NCBI GenBank assembly: GCA_026387085.1
Contig: JAPLMK010000020.1
Location: 1-20,642 of the forward strand
From: Candidatus Omnitrophota bacterium
Lineage (GTDB): Bacteria; Ratteibacteria; UBA8468; MWAK01
Direction: 5' to 3'
DNA: 20,642 bases
Positions within the stretch are counted from its first letter, which is position 1, and every line of letters begins with the position of its first letter. The notes under the pieces are model-generated. The model did not search any database and had not been told where the DNA came from. It saw only the letters and a list, made by a program, of their open reading frames with translations. Below, piece by piece: positions 1-8,640 of the stretch. The position numbers were made by a program, and so were the translations under genes.

Positions 1-1602
1 GTCTCCTCCATCTATCCTTCCGGTAGCCCGGAAGACTATGCCTCCATGACCTTGCACCTGGCCAAGGACCAGGAGATTGACAGCCGGGAAATTCGAAAAC
101 GGTTGCTTGAGATTCAATATGAGCGCAATGATTTCGATTTATCCCGTGGTCGTTTCCGTATCCGCGGCAACCGGATTGAAATAGTACCTTCCTACGAGGA
201 AAGAGGCCTGCGAATTGAAATAGAGGCAAATCAAATTATTGGATTGGCTTATTTCGACACGCTGACCGGCAAAGAAATCAGCCGGGAAAATAATATTTTC
301 GTCTATCCGGCGAAACAGTTTGTCACCACCCGGCCCAAAATGGAAAAAGCGCTGGAAACAATTGAGGCGGAACTGCAGGTACGATTGGCGGAATTCCGGC
401 AAAAAGGAAAACTGCTGGAAGCCCAGCGTCTGGAACAGCGCACAAATTATGACCTGGAAATGCTGCAGGAGATGGGTTACTGCCATGGGGTGGAAAACTA
501 TTCCCGCCACTTTGACGGCCGCCTGCCCGGCAAACAATCTTACTGCCTGCTTGATTTTTTCCCGAAAGATTTTTTACTTATCATTGACGAAAGCCACATT
601 AGCGTACCCCAGATTCGCGGTATGTATTTCGGAGACCGGTCCCGAAAAGAAACGCTGGTGGAATACGGATTCCGGCTTCCGTCCGCGCTTGACAACCGGC
701 CCCTGAAATGGGAAGAGTTCCAGAAATTTATGCGTTCCGTAATCTTTGCTTCGGCTACGCCCGGCGAATATGAACTGCGGCTTTCCGGCGCAAAACACCT
801 GGGCGATAAATCACCACGCATCGCCGAACAAATTATCCGGCCGACCGGACTCCTTGACCCGAAGATGAAAGTTAAGCCGACTCTCAATCAAATTGACGAC
901 TTGCTCGCGGAGATTAAAAAAAGGACCGCGCTCAAAGAGCGGACACTGGTCCTTACCCTCAGCAAAAATACCGCGGAAGAATTATCCGAATACCTGAAAA
1001 GTTTAGGAATTAAAGTAGCCTATATCCACCACGAAGTTGACACCTTTCGCCGGGTAGAAATTCTGCGCCAGCTACGGGAAGCAAAATATGACGTACTGGT
1101 CGGCATAAACCTGCTCCGGGAAGGACTTGACCTGCCGGAAGTAAGCCTGGTGGCTATTTTAGAGGCAGATAAAGCCGGATTTCTGCGCTCGGAAACATCA
1201 CTGATTCAGATTGCCGGCCGGGCCGCCCGGGCCATCAACGGCGAAGTAATTCTCTATGCGGACAAGGTCACAAAAGCCATGCAACTTGCTCTCACCGAGA
1301 CCGAGCGCCGGCGTAAAATTCAAACGAAATATAACCGGGCTCACGGCATTAAACCGGTCGCAATCAAAAAAGGAATTTATAAGGGAATCGAAGACATTTT
1401 AAGCGAAACACCCAAAATTTCCGATAAACTTTTAGAAGAGAACATCACCGACCGGAATCTTCTGGCGGTTATCAAGCGGCTGGAAAAAGAGATGCTCAAA
1501 GCATCCCGGGAGCTGGACTTTGAGCGGGCGGGCCGAATCAGAGATAAAATAAAGGAGCTAAATGGTGAAAAAGAGATTGAGTTGTACCAGAGAAAAAGAT
1601 AA
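1..1602 (+). CDS. uvrB: UvrB, excinuclease ABC subunit B (5' end outside the window)
   Basis: UvrB is the damage-verifying helicase-like subunit of cytoplasmic nucleotide excision repair; it receives DNA from UvrA and recruits UvrC. The frame is open from base 1 and already reads as UvrB (IYPSGSPEDYA) before the first ATG at 46, so the true start lies upstream. About 135 residues, including the Walker A loop, are missing. Visible parts are the DESH helicase box with the conserved MYFGDRSRKETLVEYGFRLP block, the C-terminal helicase half (GINLLREGLDLPEVSLV, then QIAGRAARA), and a C-terminal UVR motif near 1460-1560 that binds UvrC. The last 41 bases overlap nadC. I see no frameshift. The identification is certain; only the N-terminus is unseen. 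Confidence 0.97.
   Translation, partial: VSSIYPSGSPEDYASMTLHLAKDQEIDSREIRKRLLEIQYERNDFDLSRGRFRIRGNRIEIVPSYEERGLRIEIEANQIIGLAYFDTLTGKEISRENNIFVYPAKQFVTTRPKMEKALETIEAELQVRLAEFRQKGKLLEAQRLEQRTNYDLEMLQEMGYCHGVENYSRHFDGRLPGKQSYCLLDFFPKDFLLIIDESHISVPQIRGMYFGDRSRKETLVEYGFRLPSALDNRPLKWEEFQKFMRSVIFASATPGEYELRLSGAKHLGDKSPRIAEQIIRPTGLLDPKMKVKPTLNQIDDLLAEIKKRTALKERTLVLTLSKNTAEELSEYLKSLGIKVAYIHHEVDTFRRVEILRQLREAKYDVLVGINLLREGLDLPEVSLVAILEADKAGFLRSETSLIQIAGRAARAINGEVILYADKVTKAMQLALTETERRRKIQTKYNRAHGIKPVAIKKGIYKGIEDILSETPKISDKLLEENITDRNLLAVIKRLEKEMLKASRELDFERAGRIRDKIKELNGEKEIELYQRKR
1551..1557 (+). promoter_or_regulatory. Ribosome binding site of nadC
   Basis: AAAGGAG lies four bases before the ATG at 1562, inside the end of uvrB. 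It fixes the nadC start at 1562, even though this gives the protein an N-terminus of about 15 residues more than the family core needs. Confidence 0.7.
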
Positions 1603-2506
1603 GCTATTGTTGGAAATATCCGCGCCGGATCTGGAAAAAAAGGTTAAAACCGCCCTGGCGGAAGATATCGGTTCCGGTGACGTAACCGGCCGGCTGATAC
1701 CAGAATCAGCGACGATAACAGCGGAAATTATCGCCAAGGAAAAAGGGACTATTTCCGGCTTACCGCTGGCGCAACTGACCTTTTCCTCACTGGACAAAAG
1801 ATTAGAATTTAAATGTTTCACGACTGATGGTCAAAAAATATCCCCGGGAGAAAAGGTAGCGGAAGTATCCGGTTCGGGACGTTCCATCCTGACCGCAGAA
1901 CGCACCGCCTTAAACTTCTTAAGCCGGCTTTCCGGAATCGCGACCCTGACCGCGAAATTCGTGGAAGAAGTTTCCGGAATAAAGGTCCAGATTTGCAATA
2001 CCCGCAAAACAACGCCGACCATGCGGCCGCTGGAAAAATACGCAATCCGGTCCGGCGACGGGAAGAACCACCGTTCCGGACTATTCGACGGGATACTGAT
2101 TAAAGACAACCATATTTCCATCATGGTTAAAACCGGAACAGCGGCCAGCAGAACCGAAGCGATTGCCTCCCTGGTTAAAGAAGCGCGTTTTTTCATGCGG
2201 ACTCTGCTCTCTACCCGACGGGAAGAAATACGGGGGATTGAAGTGGAAGTCGAAAACCGGGAAGAAGCGTTTGCCGCCGCAAAAGCAGGGGCGACCATAA
2301 TAATGCTGGATAATTTCAAACCGGATGCGGTTATCAAAATCATAAAAGAATTAAAACAATCCGGCTATAAAGGAAAAATTGAAGTTTCCGGCAGAATCAG
2401 CCTGGAAAATATAAAGGCGTACGCCCGGTCCGGAGCCGACATCATCTCTGTCGGTCAACTGACCCATTCGGCGCCTTCCTTGGACTTTTCCCTGGAAATA
2501 AAATAA
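1562..2506 (+). CDS. nadC: Nicotinate-nucleotide pyrophosphorylase (quinolinate phosphoribosyltransferase)
   Basis: NadC converts quinolinate and PRPP to nicotinate mononucleotide, CO2 and pyrophosphate, the entry step from the de novo route into NAD synthesis. At 314 residues it is somewhat longer than the usual 270-290. The length comes from the N-terminus and from an insert around residues 195-215. Family residues are present: AERTALNFL (112-120), TRKTTP (147-152), H170-R171 and IKDNH with K181, then the C-terminal barrel strand EVSGRIS and GADIISVGQLTHS. The start overlaps uvrB by 41 bases in another frame and rdgB follows after three bases, so the genes are probably co-transcribed. NadA, which makes its substrate, is encoded at 6744; no nadB is in the window. 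Confidence 0.96.
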   Translation: MVKKRLSCTREKDKLLLEISAPDLEKKVKTALAEDIGSGDVTGRLIPESATITAEIIAKEKGTISGLPLAQLTFSSLDKRLEFKCFTTDGQKISPGEKVAEVSGSGRSILTAERTALNFLSRLSGIATLTAKFVEEVSGIKVQICNTRKTTPTMRPLEKYAIRSGDGKNHRSGLFDGILIKDNHISIMVKTGTAASRTEAIASLVKEARFFMRTLLSTRREEIRGIEVEVENREEAFAAAKAGATIIMLDNFKPDAVIKIIKELKQSGYKGKIEVSGRISLENIKAYARSGADIISVGQLTHSAPSLDFSLEIK

Positions 2507-2509
2507 AAG

Positions 2510-3097
2510 ATGGAACTGGTAGTGGCGACCGGAAACCGCAAAAAACTCAAAGAAATTCAGGCAATCCTTTCCGGAAAACTGGTTCACCTCTCTTGTTTAG
2601 CTGACTTTCCGGAAATACCGGAGCCGCCGGAAAACGGAAAAACTTTTGCCGAAAATGCCGTCTCGAAAGCAAAATATTACGCCCAAGAACTGGGCCGGAC
2701 TGTCCTGGCCGAAGATTCCGGTCTGGAAGTTAAAGCGCTGGACGGAAAACCCGGCGTCTATTCCGCCCGGTTCGCCGGTCCGGAAAAACGGGACACCGAC
2801 AACATCGCCGCTGTCTTAAAATTAATGAAAGAGGTGCCGCTCTCAAAACGACAGGCCTCTTTCACGTCGGCGGCCTGCGTGGCCACGCCGGAAGGAAAAA
2901 CGTTTCTTTTTGAAGGAAGGAAGAACGGACTTATCGCGCTGAAACCAGCAGGGAAAAACGGTTTCGGATACGACCCCATCTTTTTTCTGCCGGAACTGAA
3001 AAAAACTTTTGCGGAACTTTCCCCGCGAAAAAAGAACGCCTTAAGCCATCGGCGCATCGCCCTGGAAAAAGTCCGTAATTTCCTGAATCCGCTATAA
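2510..3097 (+). CDS. rdgB: RdgB/HAM1-family dITP/XTP pyrophosphatase
   Basis: This is a cytosolic house-cleaning enzyme that hydrolyses deaminated purine nucleotides (ITP, dITP, XTP) to monophosphates, keeping them out of DNA and RNA. Length (195 residues) is typical. Signatures are VATGNRKKLKEI (5-16), LAEDSGLEV with the catalytic Asp at 69, GKPGVYSARFAG (79-90), KNGFGYDPIF and the C-terminal LSHRRIAL. It starts three bases after nadC and ends seven bases before rmuC. No strong Shine-Dalgarno is seen; the short AAAAGATGG context suggests coupling to nadC translation. Function assigned from conserved motifs. Confidence 0.95.
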   Translation: MELVVATGNRKKLKEIQAILSGKLVHLSCLADFPEIPEPPENGKTFAENAVSKAKYYAQELGRTVLAEDSGLEVKALDGKPGVYSARFAGPEKRDTDNIAAVLKLMKEVPLSKRQASFTSAACVATPEGKTFLFEGRKNGLIALKPAGKNGFGYDPIFFLPELKKTFAELSPRKKNALSHRRIALEKVRNFLNPL

Positions 3098-3104
3098 AGA
3101 TATT

Positions 3105-4475
3105 ATGCCAAACGGAATATTATTGTTTATCGGCGGCCTGATTTTAGGCGGAATCGCGGCTTGGTTGACGCACAGCCGAAGATCATCCGAATCAGAAAAT
3201 CAGGTATCATCTGCCGAAAGCGCCAGCCGCGAACTGCGGCTCCAGCTTCAGCAAAAGGAAACTCAGTCCAGCCAGTTGCAAGCGGAACTCACCAAACAGC
3301 AAGCGGGCCGGGTAGTCGCGGAAACGCAACTGACCGCAGTCCAGGTAAATCTGGAAGAACAAAAAAAATTACTCTCCGAAGCAACCGCAAAATTAACCGA
3401 CACCTTTAATGCTTTGTCCGCGGAAGCGCTCAAGAGCAACAATCAGGCATTTCTGGACCTGGCGAAAAAAACCCTGGAAAATTTAGTTACCGAGTCCAAG
3501 GGTGACCTGGGGAAACGCCAGGAGGCGATTGACGGAATAGTGAAACCACTTCAGGAAACACTCAAGCGCTACGAAACTCAGCTCCGCGAAATGGAGAACC
3601 TCCGCCATAAAGACCACGGAACTTTAACTCAGCACCTGGAAGACCTGCAAAAAACGCAAAATTCACTCCAGAAAGAGACCGGGGCCCTGGTCGCGGCGCT
3701 CAAAGCGCCGCAGGTACGGGGCCGATGGGGCGAAGTTACCCTGCGCCGGGTGGTAGAGATGGCCGGAATGTCCCAATACTGTGATTTCGAAGAACAGCCC
3801 TCCATCGATACCGAAGAAGGCCGGAAAAGGCCGGATTTAATCGTGAGATTGCCGGCCGGCCGGACCGTCGTGGTAGACGCCAAGGTACCATTAAAAGCAT
3901 ACATGGAGGCCGTGGAAGCGCAAAACGAGGAAGTACGCGAAGCCGCCTTTTCGCGCCACGCGGAAGCGGTCCGTAAATACATGAAAGACCTGGGTTCCAA
4001 ATCATATTGGAATCAGTTTCACCCCAGCCCGGATTTTGTCGTCCTCTTCCTGCCCGGTGAATCATTCTTCAGCGCCGCCCTGGAACAGGACCGCCAGTTA
4101 ATGGAAGACGGCATCGCCGGAGGAGTAGTCCTGGCAACACCGACTACCCTGATTACTCTTTTGCGGACAGTCGCCTATACCTGGCAGCAGCAGGATATTT
4201 CCGAAAATGCGCAGCGCATCTGGGAAACAGGTCAGGAATTATTTGAAAGAATCACCAAGTTTGCGGAACACCTGGCGGGAATTGCCGCAAACGCCTACAA
4301 CGCGGCGCTCGGGTCCTGGGAGAGCCGGCTCTTGCCCGGCCTGAGAAAACTGAAAGAGTTGGGCACCGTATCCGAAGGAAAAGAATTGCCGGAATTGGAG
4401 CCGGTGGACACCGCTTTACGGGAACTACCGGAAAAGAATACCACTGAGGCACGGAAGAACGGAGACGCGGAATAA
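3105..4475 (+). CDS. rmuC: RmuC-family DNA recombination protein
   Basis: RmuC proteins are membrane-anchored, coiled-coil proteins with a nuclease-like core that limit rearrangement at inverted repeats; the biochemical activity is poorly defined. The 456-residue product has one N-terminal membrane helix (about 4-22), a long Gln/Glu/Lys-rich coiled coil (about 28-200), and the RmuC core with KAPQVRGRWGEVTLRRVVEMAGM and VVVDAKVPL. The last dozen or so residues (NTTEARKNGDAE) are encoded by one arm of a CACGGA-type repeat, so the native C-terminus was probably overwritten by repeat insertion. The start at 3105 gives a canonical short cytoplasmic tip before the membrane helix, but the ribosome binding site is weak. 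Confidence 0.92.
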   Translation: MPNGILLFIGGLILGGIAAWLTHSRRSSESENQVSSAESASRELRLQLQQKETQSSQLQAELTKQQAGRVVAETQLTAVQVNLEEQKKLLSEATAKLTDTFNALSAEALKSNNQAFLDLAKKTLENLVTESKGDLGKRQEAIDGIVKPLQETLKRYETQLREMENLRHKDHGTLTQHLEDLQKTQNSLQKETGALVAALKAPQVRGRWGEVTLRRVVEMAGMSQYCDFEEQPSIDTEEGRKRPDLIVRLPAGRTVVVDAKVPLKAYMEAVEAQNEEVREAAFSRHAEAVRKYMKDLGSKSYWNQFHPSPDFVVLFLPGESFFSAALEQDRQLMEDGIAGGVVLATPTTLITLLRTVAYTWQQQDISENAQRIWETGQELFERITKFAEHLAGIAANAYNAALGSWESRLLPGLRKLKELGTVSEGKELPELEPVDTALRELPEKNTTEARKNGDAE

Positions 4476-4538
4476 TAAATCTTAAAGATGAATTAAATTT
4501 TTTTCAGTGTTTCCGCCGTTTTCTGTGTTTCCGTGGTA
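4439..4538. repeat. Inverted pair of CACGGA-type interspersed repeats
   Basis: The left arm, about 4439-4474, reads TACCACTGAGGCACGGAAG and onward. The right arm, about 4503-4538, is an imperfect inverted copy whose complement begins TACCACGGAAACACAGAAAA. The arms flank about 28 bases of A/T-rich spacer that holds the rmuC stop. The composition (repeated CACGGA/ACGGAGAC units) resembles widespread low-complexity repeats seen between genes in many environmental bacteria; that comparison is from memory. The pair can fold into a long imperfect hairpin. Confidence 0.7.
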
Positions 4539-4546
4539 AAGTTTTT
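4439..4546 (+). terminator. Possible terminator: repeat hairpin plus T tract after rmuC
   Basis: The inverted repeat pair is followed at 4542-4546 by TTTTT. The stem is long and imperfect, unlike a compact intrinsic terminator, so activity is only plausible. It sits in the first large gap of the window and before a promoter-like region, which fits a transcription unit boundary. Confidence 0.35.
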
Positions 4547-4573
4547 GTGGTTGATTCTTAACAATACTATAAA
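4545..4573 (+). promoter_or_regulatory. Possible sigma-70-type promoter for the flavo-diiron gene
   Basis: TTGTGG at 4545-4550 and TATAAA at 4568-4573 are separated by 17 bases. The -10 matches 5 of 6 consensus bases and the -35 only 3 of 6. The predicted start near 4580 falls in the Shine-Dalgarno AAGGAG (4578-4583), so either the transcript is very short-leadered or the real promoter lies a little upstream. Confidence 0.3.
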
Positions 4574-4577
4574 ACTC

Positions 4578-4583
4578 AAGGAG
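4578..4583 (+). promoter_or_regulatory. Ribosome binding site of the flavo-diiron gene
   Basis: AAGGAG stands nine bases before the ATG at 4593. It is one of the better Shine-Dalgarno matches in the window and supports that start. Confidence 0.7.
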
Positions 4584-4592
4584 ATATAAATA

Positions 4593-5786
4593 ATGGAAAA
4601 AATAACGATTGGCAAAGGGATTTACTGGGTGGGCGTAACCGACTGGAATCTGCGTGAATTTCACGGCTACCGTACCGGACGCGGCAGCACCTACAATTCC
4701 TACCTTATCCTGGATGAAAAAAAATGCGTGGTCGATACGGTTAAAACGCCGTTTACTTCCGAATTCATCGCAAAAATAAAAGAGTTGACAAGTTTGGAGG
4801 ATATCGACTATATCATCTCCAACCACCTGGAACTGGACCACGCCGGGGCGGTGGCGGAACTGGCAAAAGTTTGCCCAAGAGCAAAGATACTGGCGACCGG
4901 TCAGTGGATTGAAGGCGCCAAAAAGTACTTCGGACCCAACCTCCCGGTCCAGCAGGTCCGCACCGGGGATAAAATCCCCTTGGGGAAAAATACCCTGACC
5001 TTCATCGAAGCGCCGATGCTCCACTGGCCGGACAGTATGTTCACCTACCTCCCGGAGCAGGAAATTCTAATGCCAAATGACGCGTTCGGACAGCACTACG
5101 CGACCAGCCAGATCTTTAACGACCAGGTACCGGAAGAGATCCTGATGGAAGAAGCGCTCCGTTATTTCGCCACTATCCTCCAACCGCTTTCTCCGTTGAT
5201 TCTTAAAATGCTGGATAAGATCGCCGGACTGAAACTAAAGTTCAAGGTAATTGCGCCCAGCCACGGCGTTATCTGGCGAAACGCGCCGGAAAAAATTATC
5301 GCTGCCTATCAGCGCTGGTCCGAAGGCGAAGCAAACCGGGAAGCGGTTGTTGTCTATGACACGATGTGGGGCAGCACCGAAATTATCGGCCGGAAAATCG
5401 CCGAAGGAATAATGAAAGAGAACCTGCCGGTTTCAGTTTTGTCTTTAAAAGAAAATGAGCCCGGCGACATCATCACCGCCATCTTTAAAGCAAAGGCGGT
5501 TGCCCTGGGGGCGCCGGCGCTGAACAACCTTCCTTTTCCGGAAATGGTAAAACTCTTCACTTTTCTGAAAGGATTGAAACCAAAAAACAAGATTTGGGCT
5601 TTATTCGGTTCCTACGGTTGGAATAAAGGAATTCTGCCGCAATTTGGCGAGGAAATCAAAGCGGCCGGGTTCCCGATGCCGCTGCCGGTGTTTGAGACCA
5701 GGTTCCGGCCCGGTCCGGAAGAAGAAAAAGCCGCGCAAGAATTTGGCCAAGCGCTCGCAAAATTAATAAACAACAAGCAAGAATAA
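4593..5786 (+). CDS. fprA: Class-A flavo-diiron protein (FprA-type A-type flavoprotein)
   Basis: Flavo-diiron proteins are cytosolic reductases of O2 to water and/or NO to N2O, protecting anaerobes. The N-terminal metallo-beta-lactamase-like domain (about 1-245) has all diiron ligands: the HLELDH motif (H78, E80, D82, H83), H144 (MLHWPD), D163 (NDAFGQHY) and H224 (APSHGVIW). The C-terminal flavodoxin domain (about 251-397) binds FMN through YDTMWGSTE and later GSYGWNKG. There is no rubredoxin domain, so this is the simple class A of 397 residues; an external rubredoxin or other donor would be needed and none is seen here. O2 versus NO preference cannot be read from the sequence. Confidence 0.95.
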   Translation: MEKITIGKGIYWVGVTDWNLREFHGYRTGRGSTYNSYLILDEKKCVVDTVKTPFTSEFIAKIKELTSLEDIDYIISNHLELDHAGAVAELAKVCPRAKILATGQWIEGAKKYFGPNLPVQQVRTGDKIPLGKNTLTFIEAPMLHWPDSMFTYLPEQEILMPNDAFGQHYATSQIFNDQVPEEILMEEALRYFATILQPLSPLILKMLDKIAGLKLKFKVIAPSHGVIWRNAPEKIIAAYQRWSEGEANREAVVVYDTMWGSTEIIGRKIAEGIMKENLPVSVLSLKENEPGDIITAIFKAKAVALGAPALNNLPFPEMVKLFTFLKGLKPKNKIWALFGSYGWNKGILPQFGEEIKAAGFPMPLPVFETRFRPGPEEEKAAQEFGQALAKLINNKQE

Positions 5787-5800
5787 AACCGGGAATAACC

Positions 5801-6742
5801 ATGGATAAAGCAGTCGGAATTGATTTGGGCGGCACGTTCATTAAGTTTGGCCTGGTCGGACGGGACGGTTCCATCCTGAAACAGGGGCAGAAAGAGAGCG
5901 GCGGCGCAAAAGGAAGGGGCGAGGTTTTGCTCCGGATAGAAACAGCCATTAAAGAAGCGCTTTCCGGCGCCAAACTCTCCGAAATCAAAGGCATCGGTAT
6001 CGGAACGCCCGGTCTGGTAAACAGCGCCGGGGTTGTCTTCCTGGCGCCGAACCTTCCAAACTGGAACAAGATCCCTTTAGCGGAAATTTTCCGGAAAAAG
6101 TTCGGACTGCCGGTTAAAGTCGAGAACGACGTCAACGCCATTACCTGGGGGGAATATCTTTTCGGCTCCGGAAAAGGCTTCCGCACCATCATCTGTATTA
6201 CGCTGGGTACCGGTTTGGGCGGCGGGGTAGTAGTCGACGGAAAACTGTTGAGGGGTGGCACTTATTCCGCGGTAGAACTGGGACATATCACAATCAACAC
6301 CAACGGCCCGCGCTGCGGCTGCGGAAATAAAGGGTGCGTCGAGAGTTACGTCGGTTCGGCCCGCATCGTCTCCAAAGCGAAAAAATATCTGAAAAAAAAT
6401 CAGGCTTCAATCATCCCGGGATTAGTAAACGGCAACCTGACGAAGATTACGCCGAAGGTTATTTCAGAGGCCTGCCGGAAAGGAGACCGGCTGGCAGCCG
6501 AAATCTGGAAAGAAGTCGGCGCAGACGTCGGCGTGATGCTGGCCGACATGGTAAACGTTTTCAATCCCGAAGCAATCATTATCGGCGGAGGCGTAGCCCA
6601 AGCCGGTAAACCGCTTTTTAACGCCATTCAGGAAGAGATTGAAAAACGCACGTTTCCGCTTTTGCATAAAAAGATCAAACTCTTGCCCGCATCACTCGGA
6701 CCGGAGAGCGGCATCAAAGCCGCCGCCGCGCTGGTCTTTTAA
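5801..6742 (+). CDS. ROK-family sugar kinase (glucokinase-like)
   Basis: This looks like an ATP-dependent hexose or N-acyl-hexosamine kinase. The N-terminal phosphate loop GIDLGGTFIKFG (6-17), the catalytic Asp of ENDVNA (D110), the glycine-rich TLGTGLGGG (134-142), the ROK motif ELGH (159-162) and the zinc site CGCGNKGC (C172, C174, C179) are all present. At 313 residues without an N-terminal helix-turn-helix it is the kinase, not the repressor, branch. Linkage to phosphoglycerate mutase and a polysaccharide region is compatible with glucose phosphorylation, but the substrate is not decided. The ribosome binding site before 5801 is weak. Confidence 0.9.
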   Translation: MDKAVGIDLGGTFIKFGLVGRDGSILKQGQKESGGAKGRGEVLLRIETAIKEALSGAKLSEIKGIGIGTPGLVNSAGVVFLAPNLPNWNKIPLAEIFRKKFGLPVKVENDVNAITWGEYLFGSGKGFRTIICITLGTGLGGGVVVDGKLLRGGTYSAVELGHITINTNGPRCGCGNKGCVESYVGSARIVSKAKKYLKKNQASIIPGLVNGNLTKITPKVISEACRKGDRLAAEIWKEVGADVGVMLADMVNVFNPEAIIIGGGVAQAGKPLFNAIQEEIEKRTFPLLHKKIKLLPASLGPESGIKAAAALVF

Positions 6743-6743
6743 A

Positions 6744-7643
6744 ATGAACAACATCACTGCTGAAATCAAAGATTGGCAGAAGAAGCGGAACGCCATCATC
6801 CTGGCCCATAACTACCAACCGGCCGAAATCCAGGAACTCGGCGATTTCCGGGGCGACTCCCTGGACCTTTCCCGGAAAGCATCCGAGGCGGAAGCCGAGG
6901 TAATCGTCTTCTGCGGAGTGCGTTTTATGGCAGAAACCGCCAAGATACTTTCTCCGCAAAAAACGGTTCTCCTGCCGGATATTGAAGCCGGTTGTCCGTT
7001 GGCCGATATGGTTACAGCGGAGGATATCCGCAATCGTCGGAAAGAATACCCCGAAGCAACCGTGGTTACCTACATCAACTCTTCCCTGGAAGTTAAAGCC
7101 GAAAGCGATTATATCTGCACTTCTTCCAATGCCCTGCAACTGGTTCAAAAAATACCAGCGGAGACAATTCTTTTTTTTCCGGACCAGAATCTGGGTGATT
7201 TCATCCGGGAAAAAACAACCAAAAAAATGATCCTCTGGCCGGGTTATTGCCCGACCCACATGGTCTTCCTGCCAACCGAATTAGCAGCGCTGAAGAAAAA
7301 ATACCCCCAGGCAATCCTGATGGTACACCCGGAATGCCGCCGGGAGATACGCAACCTGGCCGACCTGGTCCTCTCTACCGGCGGAATGGTCAAATGGGTA
7401 AAGGAAAATAATCCCGGAGAAGTTATCGTCGGAACCGAAATCGGAATGATACACCGGTTGCAACGGGAGAATCCAAAGATTACCTACATTCCCGGCTCAA
7501 CCCGGGCGTCCTGCCCTAATATGAAAAAAATAACTCCGGAAAAAATACTCTGGAGTTTAAAAGAAATGAAACCGGCTATAACCGTCCCGGCCCAAATTGC
7601 CGGGCGCGCAAAATTAGCCCTGGAACGCATGCTACAATATTAG
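6744..7643 (+). CDS. nadA: Quinolinate synthase A
   Basis: NadA condenses iminoaspartate with dihydroxyacetone phosphate to quinolinate using an oxygen-sensitive [4Fe-4S] cluster. The start at 6744, one base after the ROK stop, gives 299 residues, the length of the compact bacterial/archaeal form, and opens as expected before NAIILAHNYQ. The three cluster cysteines are C84 (EAGCPLADM), C169 (GYCPTH) and C257 (SCPNM). The frame is open upstream to 6639, but those residues do not look like NadA and lie inside the ROK gene. No Shine-Dalgarno is visible, suggesting translational coupling. Its product is used by NadC (1562). NadB or an aspartate dehydrogenase is not encoded here. Confidence 0.96.
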   Translation: MNNITAEIKDWQKKRNAIILAHNYQPAEIQELGDFRGDSLDLSRKASEAEAEVIVFCGVRFMAETAKILSPQKTVLLPDIEAGCPLADMVTAEDIRNRRKEYPEATVVTYINSSLEVKAESDYICTSSNALQLVQKIPAETILFFPDQNLGDFIREKTTKKMILWPGYCPTHMVFLPTELAALKKKYPQAILMVHPECRREIRNLADLVLSTGGMVKWVKENNPGEVIVGTEIGMIHRLQRENPKITYIPGSTRASCPNMKKITPEKILWSLKEMKPAITVPAQIAGRAKLALERMLQY

Positions 7644-7657
7644 CGCGGAGACGAAAA

Positions 7658-8626
7658 ATGGATAAAATTAAGATCGGTTTTATCGGCACCGGAGGCATCG
7701 CCAACGCCCACCTGGATAATCTGGCGCGAATGAAAGACGTGGAAATCACCGCGCTCTGCGATGTCGTTAAAGAAAAAGCAGAAGCTGCCAGCCAAAAGTT
7801 CGGCGGAAAGGTCTATCTTGATTACCGCCGGATGCTGGATAAGGAAAAACTGGACGCTCTTTACATCTGCGTACCGCCCTTCGCGCACCAGGACCAGGAA
7901 CTGATCGCCTGCCAAAAAAAGATTCCGTTCTTCGTAGAAAAACCGGTTGCCCTTTCTCTGGAAAAAGCCGAGAAGATTGAGGCGCAGGTCCGGAAGTCCG
8001 GCATCATCACCTCGGTCGGCTATGTCCTGCGCTATATGGACATAGTAGAAAAAACCGTTAAAATCTTAGCCGGTCGACCAACGGGCATGATTACCGGCTC
8101 CTATTACGGAGAGGTTCCGGGTACGAAATGGCTGATTAAAAAGAACCAAAGCGGTGGACAGTTAGTGGAACAGGCGACCCACATCGTAAACTTAATGCTG
8201 TTTTTCGGCGGAAAAGTTCTTGAGGTTTACAGCCGGCCGTTTTCCGGGATAATCAGCAAACGCATTCCCGGTTACAACGTGGAAGATGCCAGCACCACCA
8301 TCTTCCGGTTTGCCAACGGCGCGATTGGCAACATTAACTGCACCTGGCTTTCTTTTGGCTATAAATCTTCCCTGGGCATCGTAACCGACGGCATCCAGGT
8401 AGATTGGAATCCGATTACCACGCTACAGGTAACCACCGCTGACAAGAAAGAAGAGCACGCGGTAAAGAATGATTTTGGTTTTAGCGAACACCGGGTTTTC
8501 GTAGACGCCGTAAAGACCGGAAATAAAAAACTGATTCGCTGTGATTACAGCAACGGATTGGAAACATTAAAAGTAACCCGGGCCGCCGTAAAATCGATGG
8601 AAACCGGGAAACCGGTTAAACTCTGA
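7658..8626 (+). CDS. Gfo/Idh/MocA-family NAD(P)-dependent oxidoreductase
   Basis: The 322-residue protein has an N-terminal Rossmann domain (GFIGTGGIANAH, 7-18) and the family EKP motif (E94-K95-P96), followed by the alpha/beta C-terminal domain with KNQSGGQLVEQATHIVNL, the usual active-site helix. These enzymes oxidise or reduce sugars, inositols or related polyols; the substrate cannot be assigned. CGGAG at 7646-7650 supports the ATG at 7658. It sits 14 bases after nadA, which raised the idea of an aspartate dehydrogenase, but the fold signature and length argue for the sugar-oxidoreductase group. It may belong functionally with the surface-sugar genes further right. Confidence 0.85.
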   Translation: MDKIKIGFIGTGGIANAHLDNLARMKDVEITALCDVVKEKAEAASQKFGGKVYLDYRRMLDKEKLDALYICVPPFAHQDQELIACQKKIPFFVEKPVALSLEKAEKIEAQVRKSGIITSVGYVLRYMDIVEKTVKILAGRPTGMITGSYYGEVPGTKWLIKKNQSGGQLVEQATHIVNLMLFFGGKVLEVYSRPFSGIISKRIPGYNVEDASTTIFRFANGAIGNINCTWLSFGYKSSLGIVTDGIQVDWNPITTLQVTTADKKEEHAVKNDFGFSEHRVFVDAVKTGNKKLIRCDYSNGLETLKVTRAAVKSMETGKPVKL

Positions 8627-8640
8627 CTGGAGAAACGAGC

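Noticed and set aside
4482..5024. Minus-strand open frame of 180 codons ending HGNTENGGNTEKNLIHL
   Set aside because: It is the complement of the flavo-diiron gene; the odd tail is just the repeat at 4503-4538 read backwards.
5656..6261. Minus-strand open frame of 201 codons
   Set aside because: It is antisense to the flavo-diiron end and the ROK kinase, which have full family motifs; its proline- and serine-rich composition is typical of a shadow.
6639..6743. Upstream start for nadA giving a longer protein
   Set aside because: The extra 35 residues lie inside the ROK gene in another frame, look like a shifted reading of it, and NadA normally starts just before the NAIILAHNYQ block. The ATG at 6744 is better.
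7658..8626. Aspartate dehydrogenase supplying NadA
   Set aside because: Position next to nadA suggested it, but the 322-residue length, EKP motif and C-terminal domain are those of Gfo/Idh/MocA sugar oxidoreductases.
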